DNA of 64,000 nt from the NCBI GenBank assembly GCA_039027855.1, contig JBCCJI010000008.1:1-64000 (forward strand). The letters are read 5' to 3'. This document shows positions 16,913 through 26,323 of the stretch, piece after piece; within the stretch, counting starts at the first letter, position 1, and each line of letters opens with the position of its first letter. The notes under the pieces were generated by a model. The model saw nothing but the letters and a program-made list of their open reading frames with translations. It was not told the DNA's origin and did no database searches. Position numbers and translations under genes: made by a program. The stretch is from Thermohalobaculum sp039027855 (GTDB lineage: Bacteria; Pseudomonadota; Alphaproteobacteria; Rhodobacterales; Rhodobacteraceae).

Positions 16913-18004
16913 GTGACTGAGGCACCGGCGGCACCGACCCGGTCTGGCGCCAGCGCGCGCTGGGTGTGTGGTCTCTCGGTGCCGGGTCTGCTCGGGCTGG
17001 CCGCCATGGCTTTGTCGGGCTGCCTGCCGTCCGGCGAAGGTGCCCTTGGCCCGGTCTCGGGTGCACGCGGCGGAGGTGGCGACTTCGCACTAGTCTCCTC
17101 GGCACCGCGCAAGGCGGTCATCCGGGCGGCCGGGCGGCCTGTGGCGGTCACGCCGGCTGCCGGGGCTTGTGTCGCCGATGACGCGATCGACGTCTCGGGT
17201 GGCTCGGCCTTCGTGCTTCTGACCGATTGCCTGTTGGTGCCGACCTCGGACGAGAGCGGCATCGATCCGGTTGGCGATAGCCTCGCCCAACCCTTCGCCG
17301 GGCTCGTGACGGTCTCGCTCGCCGGCGGGCCGCGGGGGTCCATCAACGAGCTGCAGAGCTTTGTCGAAAGCGAGCTCGGCCGTCGGCGCCTGGCCCGCGG
17401 GGCGGAGGACAGCCTGGTCGAAATCGCTTCGGTCTCCCAGCTCGGCAACGCGCTCTATGTGCACGCCGTCAGCTCGGGTGAGAACGCCATGCCGCTGTTG
17501 TCGCGCGATTTCTGGCGCTGCTTTCTCGAGCTCAACGGCCGGATGGCGGTGGTCACGGTATCGGGGTTCGACGGCAGCGGCCTGACGGCCGAAGATCTTT
17601 TCGCCGAGGCACGGCGCCATTCGCGTGCCCTCATCGCCGGCAACCCGGCCGGGCGCCAGGACGCGATCATCGCGAGGCTGACCGACACATCGCCGGCCCG
17701 CCCGCAGACAGCGCGCCGTGCCTTCGATGCCGGTGATGGCGTGTCGGACATCAGTGCGCCGCTGTCCGCCGCGCCTGTAGCCGACGCCCCAGTCGCCCCA
17801 GTCGCCGGTGCAACGGTGGCCGATCTCGGCAGCATCCTTCTGGTGGAACGCGGGAGACCGGCGGGCGAGGAGGTCGAGATCGAGACCCTGCCACCCCGTC
17901 GGCCCGGATCCCCCGCGCGCGTCGATATCCGTCGCGACACGCCGGTGAGGCTGCCCGGCAGCGGCGATGGTCAGATCCTGCCCCCAACGCGCCCCGCCCG
18001 CTGA
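16913..18004 (+). CDS. Predicted lipoprotein of unknown function
   Basis: The protein has 363 residues with an N-terminal membrane segment and lipobox LSGC (about residues 34-37), so it is probably lipid-anchored. Two central cysteines flank a beta-rich segment (GACVADDAIDV and LLTDCLLV). A Pro/Arg-rich tail follows. No known domain is recognised. The GTG start is 12 bases after ilvD, suggesting cotranscription, though no link to amino-acid synthesis is apparent. A hairpin with a T-rich tail follows its stop. Confidence 0.75.
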   Translation: MTEAPAAPTRSGASARWVCGLSVPGLLGLAAMALSGCLPSGEGALGPVSGARGGGGDFALVSSAPRKAVIRAAGRPVAVTPAAGACVADDAIDVSGGSAFVLLTDCLLVPTSDESGIDPVGDSLAQPFAGLVTVSLAGGPRGSINELQSFVESELGRRRLARGAEDSLVEIASVSQLGNALYVHAVSSGENAMPLLSRDFWRCFLELNGRMAVVTVSGFDGSGLTAEDLFAEARRHSRALIAGNPAGRQDAIIARLTDTSPARPQTARRAFDAGDGVSDISAPLSAAPVADAPVAPVAGATVADLGSILLVERGRPAGEEVEIETLPPRRPGSPARVDIRRDTPVRLPGSGDGQILPPTRPAR

Positions 18005-18030
18005 ACATGACGACGCTGAAGGTCAGGGGC

Positions 18031-18067
18031 CTGCCCAAGGATCACCCCTGGGGCAGCGCTCTTTGTT
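18031..18067 (+). terminator. Probable terminator of the ilvD-lipoprotein operon
   Basis: CTGCCC and GGGCAG pair, with three further pairs inside after one mismatch, 27 bases after the stop. The stem is followed within a few bases by CTCTTTGTT. Confidence 0.5.
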
Positions 18068-18230
18068 AAAGAGAAAGCGGCAGGCAGGATCGGTTTTTCA
18101 AGCGTACCGACAGCAACACGCGCCGCCGCAAGAACTCCGATATGCATCGAGCATCTGGGTGAGAGCGCCGAAGCACACCCGCGCGCCCCAGGCAGCGCCA
18201 ACCCGCCCGGTAAGCGCCCATGAAAGACTC

Positions 18231-18251
18231 ATCGCGGCGTCCAGCCGCGAT
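18231..18251 (-). terminator. Hairpin after xthA
   Basis: ATCGCGGC and GCCGCGAT form a perfect eight-base-pair stem with a five-base loop, 18 bases beyond the xthA stop. The sequence after it on the minus strand is only weakly T-rich (GAGTCTTTC). Confidence 0.45.
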
Positions 18252-18268
18252 ACCGCTGGGCTTGGGTT

Positions 18269-19075
18269 CTACAGATCTAGCGTCGCCCAGACGGGTACAT
18301 GGTCCGAGGGTTTCTCCCGCCCGCGCATCTCGTGCTGCACGCGCGCCGCAGCAAGGCGGTCGGCGGCTTGCGGGCTGAACAGGATGTGGTCGATGCGGAT
18401 CCCGTCGTTCTTGTCCCATGCGCCGCCCTGGTAGTCCCAGAAGGTATAGACGCCATCCGCCTCGCTTACCTCGCGGGTGGCGTCATGCAGGCCAAGCCCC
18501 ACAAGACGCCGCCAGGCTGCCCGCGTTGCGGGCAGATGCAACGCATCCTCGGTCCAGGCATCGGGCCGGTCGGCATCGCGCCGCTCTGGGATGGTGTTGA
18601 AATCTCCGGCCAGCGCAAAGGCGGTCTCGTCTTCCAGCAGTGCACGGGTGCGCGCTTCAAGTCGGCTCATCCAACGCAGCTTGTAATCGTATTTCGGCCC
18701 AGGCGCCGGGTTGCCGTTTGGCAGGTACAGACCGCAGAGCCTAAGCGCCCCGCCATCCTCGCCAAAAACCGTCCCCTCGATCCAGCGCGCCTGTTCATCA
18801 TCCGCGCCCTCAGGGCCTGCACCCTCGGGATCGGGCAGGCCGCGCACCACGTCTTCGATCGGCCCGCGCGCCAGCAAAGCGACGCCGTTGAAGCTCTTCT
18901 GGCCATGGGTCTCCAGCGTGTAGCCGGCATCCTCGATGGCCTCGCGTGGGAAGGTGTGGTCCTGGCTCTTCAGTTCCTGAAGGACGCAGGCATCCGGCTG
19001 TTCGCTGCGCAGCCAGTCGACCAGCAGGTCGTGGCGCGCCTTGATGCCGTTGATGTTCCAGGTGGCAATGCGCAT
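18269..19075 (-). CDS. xthA: Exodeoxyribonuclease III
   Basis: This 268-residue protein of the exonuclease-endonuclease-phosphatase fold acts as the AP endonuclease and 3'-5' exonuclease of base-excision repair. It begins MRIATWNINGIKARHDLLVD. It carries the metal site LQELK, the catalytic GDFNTIPERRD and the C-terminal SDHVPVWATLDL. I chose the ATG at 19075 because the family always starts with this motif; a further upstream in-frame start adds 12 unrelated residues. Confidence 0.95.
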   Translation of the reverse strand: MRIATWNINGIKARHDLLVDWLRSEQPDACVLQELKSQDHTFPREAIEDAGYTLETHGQKSFNGVALLARGPIEDVVRGLPDPEGAGPEGADDEQARWIEGTVFGEDGGALRLCGLYLPNGNPAPGPKYDYKLRWMSRLEARTRALLEDETAFALAGDFNTIPERRDADRPDAWTEDALHLPATRAAWRRLVGLGLHDATREVSEADGVYTFWDYQGGAWDKNDGIRIDHILFSPQAADRLAAARVQHEMRGREKPSDHVPVWATLDL

Positions 19076-19150
19076 GGCCCTCTCAAGACCGGGGCCATGC
19101 GATCCTGTCAAGCGCGGGGTGGCGCCTCGGCGCGCGCCGCGTCCTGCGCC

Positions 19151-20683
19151 CTAGCGTATCCGCCGACCCCAGAACGAGACCTCGGGACGGGCCCCGCCGC
19201 GGACGCCGGCATATGTGATCACCATGCGCTGCACCCGGCGCGGGTTCTCCGCCTCGAACTCGAGGACCACGCGTTCACCGGCGCGCACGGTGTCGCGCAC
19301 CTCGATGCGCTCGCTCGCCCCGTTGCCGTATTCGACCACCAGGCTGTCGATCGCCACCGGCGGGCCGTCGATCGACAGGCCGACGGCGTCAAAGCGGCCC
19401 TGGTCGCGGCCAACATCGATCCGGTCGCGACCGGTGCCCCGCCCCACCGTGCGCCGGGCCAGTGGCACCCATTCCGTCACGGGTCGGGTATCGGGGCGGG
19501 CAGGGCGGTCGTAGCGCTCGGGCGTGACACCCGGCGGTGCGGCGGTGACCAGCACTTCCACGCGCTCGTCGCCGCGTGTCACCTCGGCGCGGATTTCGAG
19601 GCGCATCAGATCGCCATCGGGCAGACGGATCCGCCCGTTGCGGCTCTCGCGCCAGCGATCGAGGTCAAGGTTGCGCCGCTCCCCGCTGCGATAGACCGCG
19701 GTGATCCGGTCCGTCCTGAGCCGCCTTGGGCGCTCAACCTCGACCCAGAGCCGACCGACCCGCGTGCGCACGGGAAAGACCAGCGTGCGCGCGCGTCCGC
19801 CGAAATCGCCGATCAGGCTGACGGCGCGCGTGCGGTTGACCTCGAGATCCGGCCAATCGCGATCTTGGCGGCCCCGCTCTGCCCCATCGCGGCGGCGCTG
19901 GCTTTCGAGGAAGCGCTCGCGAAACCGCTCGCGTTCCGGCGCGGCATTGTCGGGCTCGAAATTGCCCTGTGCCTGGCGGTCGTCGCGCTCGATGCGCGGC
20001 GCCTCGCGGGTCGCGGTCTCGTTGTCACGCAGCAGCTGCTCAAGCACGCCGACCGCGATGCCGCCGATGATCTGCTCGGCCGTGATCTCGCCGCCCCCGG
20101 TCCCGGTATCGCCGCGCGCCAGCCGGGTGCAGCGGGCCTCGAGCTGGCCGATGGCATTCGATGATCCACGCAGGCCGAACACGAAAGGCTCGCCCCCGCG
20201 CCCGGCTTCGATACGCAGTTCGCTGCCCCGGCGAAGACGCTCCAGCTGGGTCTCGACGCGCGTGTCATCGACCTCGAGCTGCCAGAGCGTCTCACCATCA
20301 AGCCGCGTGTCGCCGCGGCTGAGCGTGCCGGGCCGCCCCGAGCCGTCGATGGCCACAAAGGCCTCGCGCCGGTCGCGATCGCCGCGCGGCGACCAGCCTG
20401 TCAGCCCCAGGCCAAGCCGCCCATCGCTCCCACAGAACGCGAGGGCACAGGCCCGGTCGTCGCCGCGCGTGCAGGAGAGCGCCAATGCCCCGGCCTCCAC
20501 CGGCTCATAGCGCCAGGTCTCGCTCTGTGCGGTGGCGCTGCTCGGCGCCAGGGCTGCGAGAGGGAGCGCAAGCAGCCCAAGCAGGGTCAGGACTGAACGC
20601 CCTGGCACGGGTCTCGAAGCGGATGGTCGGGGTATGGCGCGGTCTCCCTGTCGTCTGGGCGCAGCGTTCGGGCGTCTTTTCAC
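19151..20683 (-). CDS. Exported arginine-rich protein, possibly with two DUF2541-like domains
   Basis: The protein has 510 residues. A twin-arginine-free signal peptide (LTLLGLLALPLAALAPSSATA) precedes a domain of about 130 residues with four cysteines. A charged, probably disordered linker rich in Arg, Glu and Asp lies around residues 225-300. Two C-terminal beta-rich segments follow. The last, with GRFDAVGLSIDGPPVAIDSL and VVEYGNGASERIEVRDTVRA, resembles DUF2541-type repeats; the preceding one (about 320-420) looks like a diverged copy. Function is unknown. The GTG start is preceded by GGGGAGAC. It lies alone between xthA and the erpA pair. Confidence 0.65.
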   Translation of the reverse strand: MKRRPNAAPRRQGDRAIPRPSASRPVPGRSVLTLLGLLALPLAALAPSSATAQSETWRYEPVEAGALALSCTRGDDRACALAFCGSDGRLGLGLTGWSPRGDRDRREAFVAIDGSGRPGTLSRGDTRLDGETLWQLEVDDTRVETQLERLRRGSELRIEAGRGGEPFVFGLRGSSNAIGQLEARCTRLARGDTGTGGGEITAEQIIGGIAVGVLEQLLRDNETATREAPRIERDDRQAQGNFEPDNAAPERERFRERFLESQRRRDGAERGRQDRDWPDLEVNRTRAVSLIGDFGGRARTLVFPVRTRVGRLWVEVERPRRLRTDRITAVYRSGERRNLDLDRWRESRNGRIRLPDGDLMRLEIRAEVTRGDERVEVLVTAAPPGVTPERYDRPARPDTRPVTEWVPLARRTVGRGTGRDRIDVGRDQGRFDAVGLSIDGPPVAIDSLVVEYGNGASERIEVRDTVRAGERVVLEFEAENPRRVQRMVITYAGVRGGARPEVSFWGRRIR

Positions 20684-20948
20684 GTCTCCCCGATCCTACG
20701 CCGCATCGTCCCGATTCCGGCAGGGTCCTCGCGGCGCATGGGCGATCGTCCTTCTCGGCGCAGCATCTGTTGCTGCCCGACTGGGAGCTGCGGCGTTCCG
20801 AGATCGCTTAAGCGGCATGCCCATGACGAGAGCCGCCGCAGATTGCCCCGTTATGCGCCTGAGAGAGATGGTCGTGATGGCGTTGGTGCGATGGCAAGGG
20901 CCGCGCGAGCCATGTCGCGGTCGACGACGCTGCTTCAGGCAGTCCCGA

Positions 20949-21329
20949 TCAGAACTTGCGATACCTGATGGTGATGTCGCCGTCCTCATAGAGTTCGTGG
21001 TCACAACCGCGGGTGGCGGCAGCGTCGATGACAAAGGGGACGATCATCTCGCGCTCCTCGGTTTCCAGGAGCCTGCCACCGGCTTTTTGATTGAGCGCAT
21101 TGAGTTCGCTGAACAGCGTGGCCACCGCGGCTTCCACGGCGTCACGCGCTCCTGAGACCGGCAGGGCGATCAGCCGCTCGGTAAAGCGGTCGATCATCGC
21201 GACAGCGCTGGCATGCCGCTTTCGCGTATGACCCGGCAGCGACTGCGCCGTGTCTTCGAAATGCGGGCCAAGCTCATCCTGCAAGGCTTGCCGCAACAGG
21301 CGGATCGCGTCTGCGGCGGCATCCGTCAC
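20949..21329 (-). CDS. Conserved-looking small hypothetical protein (126 aa)
   Basis: I do not recognise this protein. It is mostly helical in appearance, with no cysteine motif (one Cys), no membrane segment and a charged C-terminus ending RYRKF. The GTG start is seven bases after the erpA stop, so it is probably cotranscribed with erpA. Its role might relate to Fe-S handling only by position. The 265 bases beyond its end (20684-20948) show no gene. Confidence 0.6.
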   Translation of the reverse strand: MTDAAADAIRLLRQALQDELGPHFEDTAQSLPGHTRKRHASAVAMIDRFTERLIALPVSGARDAVEAAVATLFSELNALNQKAGGRLLETEEREMIVPFVIDAAATRGCDHELYEDGDITIRYRKF

Positions 21330-21336
21330 CGCCGCC

Positions 21337-21693
21337 TCACATCGAGAAGGACGTGCCGCAGCCGCAGGTCGAGGAGGCGTTGGGGTTGTTGATCTCGAAC
21401 CGTGCGCCGATCAACTCGTCCTTGAAATCGACGACGGAGCCTTCGAGGAAGGCCATGCTTTCTGCGTCGACGAAGACCCGCTGCCCGGCCAGATCGCCCG
21501 GCCCCGCGATCACGGTGTCACCCTCGGCCGGGGCCTCTTCCAGCGAGAACTCGTACTGAAAGCCCGAACATCCGCCGCCGAGCACTGCAACCCGCAGCGC
21601 GGCGCTTTCGGTGCCGGCATCGGCCGCGATCTCGGCAAGCCTCGCAAAGGCGCGCTCGGTGACACGGACCGGCAGGCTTAGCTGCATGTTCAT
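21337..21693 (-). CDS. erpA: Iron-sulfur cluster insertion protein ErpA / A-type carrier
   Basis: This 118-residue HesB/IscA family protein receives Fe-S clusters from the assembly scaffold and delivers them to apoproteins. The three ligand cysteines are present: GGGCSGFQYEFSLEE and, near the C-terminus, STCGCGTSF. I chose the ATG at 21693, with GAGAGGG seven bases upstream. Whether it is ErpA or another A-type carrier cannot be settled by sequence inspection. Confidence 0.92.
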   Translation of the reverse strand: MNMQLSLPVRVTERAFARLAEIAADAGTESAALRVAVLGGGCSGFQYEFSLEEAPAEGDTVIAGPGDLAGQRVFVDAESMAFLEGSVVDFKDELIGARFEINNPNASSTCGCGTSFSM

Positions 21694-21870
21694 GGTCAAT
21701 CCCTCTCAGGACCCGTGCGGGGATGCGAGCCTTAAGTACCGCTCCGCCGCATGATAGTAGCAGCATGTAACAGCCGGTGCATCGCGTACAAGAGCAGGGT
21801 TTTCGCATAGCGCGTCACCGCCACGTCGCGGTGAGGATCGCCGGCGGCAGGGCAGAGCAGGAGCACGGGC

Positions 21871-23139
21871 ATGCCCGATGACGGCGATACAGCGGTCGGT
21901 GAGACGCCGCCATCAGGAGAAAGGGCTGGCACAATGGCTTTCGGCGCCCCGGCACCGTCGCTGTTCGGCGTCTGGCCCGAGGCCTCGCGCGGGCGCCTCC
22001 ATGCCGAAGCCGAAAGCCTGCATCGCTCGCCCTTTCAGCGCGATCGCGACCGTATCCTGCACTCTTCCGCCTTTCGCCGGCTCAAGCACAAGACGCAGGT
22101 CTTCGTCGAGCATGAGGGCGACTATTTCCGCACCCGCCTCACCCATTCGCTCGAGGTGGCGCAGATCGCCCGCACGGTGGCGCGGGTCTTCGGCCTGAAC
22201 GAAGACCTCGCCGAGGCGGTCGCGCTGGCCCACGATCTTGGCCACACGCCCTTTGGCCACACGGGCGAGGATGCGCTGGCCGAGTGCATGCAGGCCCATG
22301 GCGGCTATGACCACAACGCCCAGGCGCTGAAGATCGTGACCGAGATCGAAGGGCACTACGCGGCCTTCGACGGTCTCAATCTCAGTTGGGAAACGCTTGA
22401 GGGCATCGCCAAGCATAACGGCCCGCTTCTGCCCACGGCCGATGGTGCGGCGCTGCATTACGTCATCGCCGAATACGACGCGCGCCATCCTCTCCGCCTC
22501 GACACCTACGCCTCGGCCGAGGCGCAGGTTGCCGCGCTCTCCGATGACATCGCCTATGTGAACCACGATCTGGCCGATGGCATGCGCGCGGGCGTCTTTG
22601 CCGAGGCCGACGCCGAAACACTGCCGATCCTCGATGCCTGCTACCGCGAGGTCGACGCCGCCTGGCCCGGGATCTCGGCCAAGAAGCGTCGCTACGAAGC
22701 GCTCCGCCGCGTGTTCGGCCGGATGGTCGACGATCTGCTGGAGGAGACGGGGCGGCGGTTGGACAGCCTGACCGCCGATGCCAGTCTCGATACCAGTGGC
22801 GCCGATGTGGTGCGCCATGCCGGCATGCCGGTGGTCGCCTTTTCGGCGGCGATGTGGGGGGACATCCAGACCATCAAGGGTTTTCTGTTCCACCGCATGT
22901 ACCGCCATACCCGCGTGCGCCGCATGCGGCTGAAGGCGACCCGCGTGGTGCGCGAGCTGTTCGAGGCTTTCATGGCCGATCCCGGCCTGATGCCCGAACA
23001 CTGGTACCTCGCCGCGCAGGACGCGTCGGAGGAGACCGCGCGGGCCCGGATCATCGGCGATTACATCGCCGGCATGACCGACCGCTACGCGCTGGAGGAG
23101 CATCGCGTGCTGACCGACCCCTCTGCCGTCCCACACTGA
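21871..23139 (+). CDS. dgt: Deoxyguanosinetriphosphate triphosphohydrolase-like protein
   Basis: This 422-residue HD-domain enzyme is of the Dgt family (type 2, the form usual in alphaproteobacteria). It splits dNTPs into nucleoside and triphosphate and so adjusts nucleotide pools. Conserved parts are SPFQRDRDRILHSSAFRRLK, the nearby RLTHSLEVAQIAR, and the metal motif AHDLGHTPFGHTGEDAL. The start with AGCAGGAGC upstream is used; an internal ATG at 21934 is possible. It heads the dgt-argS-SPOR-nagZ-scpAB series. Confidence 0.93.
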   Translation: MPDDGDTAVGETPPSGERAGTMAFGAPAPSLFGVWPEASRGRLHAEAESLHRSPFQRDRDRILHSSAFRRLKHKTQVFVEHEGDYFRTRLTHSLEVAQIARTVARVFGLNEDLAEAVALAHDLGHTPFGHTGEDALAECMQAHGGYDHNAQALKIVTEIEGHYAAFDGLNLSWETLEGIAKHNGPLLPTADGAALHYVIAEYDARHPLRLDTYASAEAQVAALSDDIAYVNHDLADGMRAGVFAEADAETLPILDACYREVDAAWPGISAKKRRYEALRRVFGRMVDDLLEETGRRLDSLTADASLDTSGADVVRHAGMPVVAFSAAMWGDIQTIKGFLFHRMYRHTRVRRMRLKATRVVRELFEAFMADPGLMPEHWYLAAQDASEETARARIIGDYIAGMTDRYALEEHRVLTDPSAVPH

Positions 23140-23289
23140 CGCGCTGCGCCCTGCCACGAGCGGGGGATTTCGGAGCCTGGCCCAGGTTTGCCTTGCGCCC
23201 GCTGCGTGATAAGCGCCGCGCCACAGCCAAGCATGACGAACCGCGCGGCAGGCAGGGTCTGCCGCCGCCCTCTCCGGAGACCGCCGACG

Positions 23290-25035
23290 ATGAACCTGTT
23301 TGCCGAGATCAAGACACTGGTGCTCGACAGCCTCGCTGCGCTGGTCGCGGAGGGGGTGCTGCCGCAGGGTCTCGATACGGCCAATGTCTCGGTGGAGCCG
23401 CCGCGCGATGCAGCACATGGCGACATGGCGACCAATGCGGCGATGGTGCTCGCCAAGCCTGCGCAGAAGAAGCCCCGCGATATCGCCGAGCCATTGGCCG
23501 CCAAGCTGGTTGCCGATCCGCGTGTGACCTCGGCCGATATCGCGGGGCCGGGCTTCATCAATCTCCGCCTCTACCCGAGCGTTTGGCATGGCGTCTTGAG
23601 CGCCGTGATCGCCGATGGCTCTGATTTCGGCCGTGTGAATGTGGGGCAGGGCCGTCGCGTGAACGTTGAGTTCGTCTCGGCTAATCCCACCGGCCCGCTG
23701 CATGTCGGCCATACCCGGGGCGCGGTCTTCGGCGATGCTCTGGCGCGGCTGATGGATTTCGCCGGTTGGGCGGTGACGCGGGAGTACTACATCAATGACG
23801 GCGGCGCGCAGGTCGATGTCCTCGCCCGCTCGATCTATCTCCGCTATCGCGAGGCGCATGGCGAGGCGGTTGCCATCCCCGAGGGGCTTTATCCCGGCGA
23901 TTATCTGATCGAGATCGGGCAGGCTTTTGCGGGCGAGTTCGGCGATCGCTTCATGACCGCCGACGAAGCCGAGTGGCTGCCCGTCTTCCGCCCGCGCGCC
24001 ACGGACGCGATGATGGACCAGATCCGCGGCGATCTGGCGGCGCTCGGTGTGGAGATGGATGTCTTCTTCTCGGAGCGCTCGCTCTATGACACGGGGCTGA
24101 TCGAGGCGGCGCTGTCCGATCTCGACGCCAAGGGCCTGATCTACGAAGGCGTACTTGAGCCGCCGAAGGGCAAGAAGCCCGAGGACTGGGAACCCCGGCC
24201 CCAGACGCTGTTCAAGTCCTCGCTGCATGGCGACGATACCGATCGCCCGATCCGCAAGGCCGACGGGTCGTGGACCTATTTCGCGCCCGACGTGGCCTAT
24301 CATAAAAACAAGCTCGACCGGGGCTTCGACCTACTGATTGACGTGCTGGGGGCCGATCACGGCGGCTACGTCAAGCGTATGTCAGCAGCGGTCTCGGCGT
24401 TCTCCGACGGAAAGACGCCGTTCCGGGCGCCGCTGATCCAGCTTGTCCGCCTGTTCAAGGGCGGCGAGCCGTTCAAGATGTCCAAGCGGGCCGGTACCTT
24501 CGTCACGCTTCGTGACGTACTGAATGAGGTCGGACCCGATGTGACGCGCTTTGTAATGCTGACCCGGCGTAATGACGCGCCGCTAGATTTTGATTTCTCG
24601 GCGGCGCTGGAACAGAGCCGAGAGAATCCTGTCTGGTATGTGCAGTACGCGCATGCTCGGACGGTTTCCGTAGAATGGAAAGCACGTGAAGCGGGATTCA
24701 CTTCTGACCAGCAACCGGGAGTAGAAAAGGCCGCGCAACGGTTGACCGATCCGTCAGAAATCACGCTGCTCGCGAAAATAGCGTCGTTTCCTAGGACAGT
24801 TGAGAGCGCAGCCGTTAATCAGGAACCGCACCGGATTGCCTTTTTCCTTTACGAATTGGCGGCAGATTTCCACGCATTCTGGAATCGAGGACATGACGAC
24901 CCGACCCTACGTGTGGTAAACAATGACGACGCCGCCCAGACGTGGGCACGCCTCTGGCTGGTACGCGGTGTCGCGACAGTGCTTAGAAATGGTTTCGGTA
25001 TTCTTGGTGTTTCACCTCTGGATGAGCTCAGATAA
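23290..25035 (+). CDS. argS: Arginyl-tRNA synthetase
   Basis: This is a 581-residue class I synthetase. The N-terminal tRNA-binding domain is followed by the HIGH box NPTGPLHVGHTRGAV (about residue 134-148) and the KMSKR-like loop FKMSKRAGTFV (about 396). The C-terminal anticodon-binding DALR domain ends in GFGILGVSPLDELR. I chose the ATG at 23290 (MNLFAEIKTLVLDSL) over an upstream frame start. The last about 125 codons differ sharply in composition from the rest of the gene, although the protein is complete. Confidence 0.96.
   Translation: MNLFAEIKTLVLDSLAALVAEGVLPQGLDTANVSVEPPRDAAHGDMATNAAMVLAKPAQKKPRDIAEPLAAKLVADPRVTSADIAGPGFINLRLYPSVWHGVLSAVIADGSDFGRVNVGQGRRVNVEFVSANPTGPLHVGHTRGAVFGDALARLMDFAGWAVTREYYINDGGAQVDVLARSIYLRYREAHGEAVAIPEGLYPGDYLIEIGQAFAGEFGDRFMTADEAEWLPVFRPRATDAMMDQIRGDLAALGVEMDVFFSERSLYDTGLIEAALSDLDAKGLIYEGVLEPPKGKKPEDWEPRPQTLFKSSLHGDDTDRPIRKADGSWTYFAPDVAYHKNKLDRGFDLLIDVLGADHGGYVKRMSAAVSAFSDGKTPFRAPLIQLVRLFKGGEPFKMSKRAGTFVTLRDVLNEVGPDVTRFVMLTRRNDAPLDFDFSAALEQSRENPVWYVQYAHARTVSVEWKAREAGFTSDQQPGVEKAAQRLTDPSEITLLAKIASFPRTVESAAVNQEPHRIAFFLYELAADFHAFWNRGHDDPTLRVVNNDDAAQTWARLWLVRGVATVLRNGFGILGVSPLDELR
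24661..25035 (+). other. Low-GC, foreign-looking 3' end of argS
   Basis: A hand count of 24661-25020 gives about 54% GC, with one line at 47%, against about 65% before it and in the following gene. Codons such as AGG, AGA, ATA, TTA and GTA cluster here. The composition returns to normal in the SPOR gene starting at 25080. Confidence 0.6.
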
Positions 25036-25079
25036 CATCAACACGACCGGCCTCAGCGCAGGGTCGTGAGGGGATAAAA

Positions 25080-26129
25080 ATGCCGGCTTACTATGATGAA
25101 GAGGAAGGCTTCGCTCTCGCTGCGCCCGAGCAGGCGCGCCCGAAGGTGAACGTTGCGGCTCTGACTGGGGTGGCAGGCGTCGTGGCGCTCGCTGCTGGCG
25201 GCTTCTGGTTTCTCGGCGCATCGGGGGATATGGCGCCGAGCGACGTGCCCGTGATCGCGGCGAGCGAAGGGCCGGTAAAGATCGCGCCCGAGAATGCCGG
25301 CGGCGAACTTACGGCACATACCGATGTGGCCGCCTACGATGCCGACAACACCAGCATCGCCGAGACCAGCCTCGGCCCCGTTGCAGGGTCACCGGCGGAG
25401 GAAGATCTGCCCCACCGCGCGCTCGGCGTTGCGGCCGATGCACCGGTGAGCGGTGTGCGGCGCAAACCCGGCGCCGATCTTGGCAGTGCTGGCGGGGTTG
25501 TGCCCCTGCGCGCCGCACTCCCCTATGTTCAGCCCGCCCGCCCCAGCAGCGAGGTCGAGAGCGAGCAGGGGATCGAAGTTGTGGCACTCGACGACGGTCA
25601 GATCTTCATGCCGCAGGGCCTCAGCCAGCCACGGATCACGCGCCTGATAACGTCGGAAGCCGAGCTTCTGAATACCCGGCGCCCATCGCGCCTTGTGAGC
25701 CGCCAGACGGAGCCGGTGCCGGCCCGCGGCGAAGGCAGCGAGCTGGCCCCCCCCGTCAGCCCAATCGTGCGCGCGCGCCCGGTTGAGCTTGAAACCCGTG
25801 TCGCCGAGAGTGAAACCGATGATGCCGCGGCCGAGCAGTTGGCCGCGCTGACCCGCGCCGCCGAGCAGAGCCAGGTGCAGATCCAGCTCGGCGCCTATCC
25901 CGAGCGGAACAAGATCGAGGAAGAGTGGGGTCGGTTGCAGGGTGAGAACACCGACATCCTTTCAGGGCGCGCCCTTGCCGTGCAGCAAACGATCTCCGGT
26001 GGTGTCACATATTATCGCCTGCGCGTCGGGCCCTTCCGAAACCCGCAGGAAGCCTCGACCGTCTGTCAGGCCCTGAAGGCGCGGGGCTACGACTGCCTGC
26101 TCGCCATCAACACCGAACGTCGCGGCTGA
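25080..26129 (+). CDS. SPOR-domain membrane protein
   Basis: The 349-residue protein has a short cytoplasmic start, one membrane helix (ALTGVAGVVALAAGGFWFLG, about residues 27-46), a long low-complexity periplasmic linker, and a C-terminal SPOR domain (about 265-345, VQIQLGAYPERNKIEEEWG through YYRLRVGPF to CQALKARGYDCLLA). SPOR domains bind denuded septal peptidoglycan, so a role in division or envelope remodelling is likely. The place between argS and nagZ is usual in Rhodobacterales. A GTGAGGGG motif precedes the ATG. Confidence 0.85.
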   Translation: MPAYYDEEEGFALAAPEQARPKVNVAALTGVAGVVALAAGGFWFLGASGDMAPSDVPVIAASEGPVKIAPENAGGELTAHTDVAAYDADNTSIAETSLGPVAGSPAEEDLPHRALGVAADAPVSGVRRKPGADLGSAGGVVPLRAALPYVQPARPSSEVESEQGIEVVALDDGQIFMPQGLSQPRITRLITSEAELLNTRRPSRLVSRQTEPVPARGEGSELAPPVSPIVRARPVELETRVAESETDDAAAEQLAALTRAAEQSQVQIQLGAYPERNKIEEEWGRLQGENTDILSGRALAVQQTISGGVTYYRLRVGPFRNPQEASTVCQALKARGYDCLLAINTERRG

Positions 26130-26151
26130 GCGCGCGCATTGACGACATCAG

Positions 26152-26178
26152 GGGCCGCCTCACCGGGCGGCCCTTTTT
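26152..26178 (+). terminator. Intrinsic terminator after the SPOR gene
   Basis: GGGCCGCC and GGCGGCCC form an eight-base-pair G+C stem with a six-base loop, followed directly by TTTTT, 22 bases after the stop. This is a textbook rho-independent terminator and separates dgt-argS-SPOR from nagZ-scpAB. Confidence 0.9.
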
Positions 26179-26323
26179 CGTTGCAAAAAGGGCGTGACAC
26201 CCGGGACGCAGTTTATCGCTATGGCGGTGACCCGGCCTTTGCGGTGCTGGCGACCCGAAAGGCTCAGAGGTCAGACTGCGTCCAGCGCTGACACCCCGGT
26301 CGGCGCCCGCCGGAGACCGTCCG

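Noticed and set aside
21913..24303. Minus-strand open frame of about 796 codons across dgt and argS
   Set aside because: It spans two well-identified plus-strand genes and their gap, and has no recognisable domain. It is a shadow of GC-rich codons.
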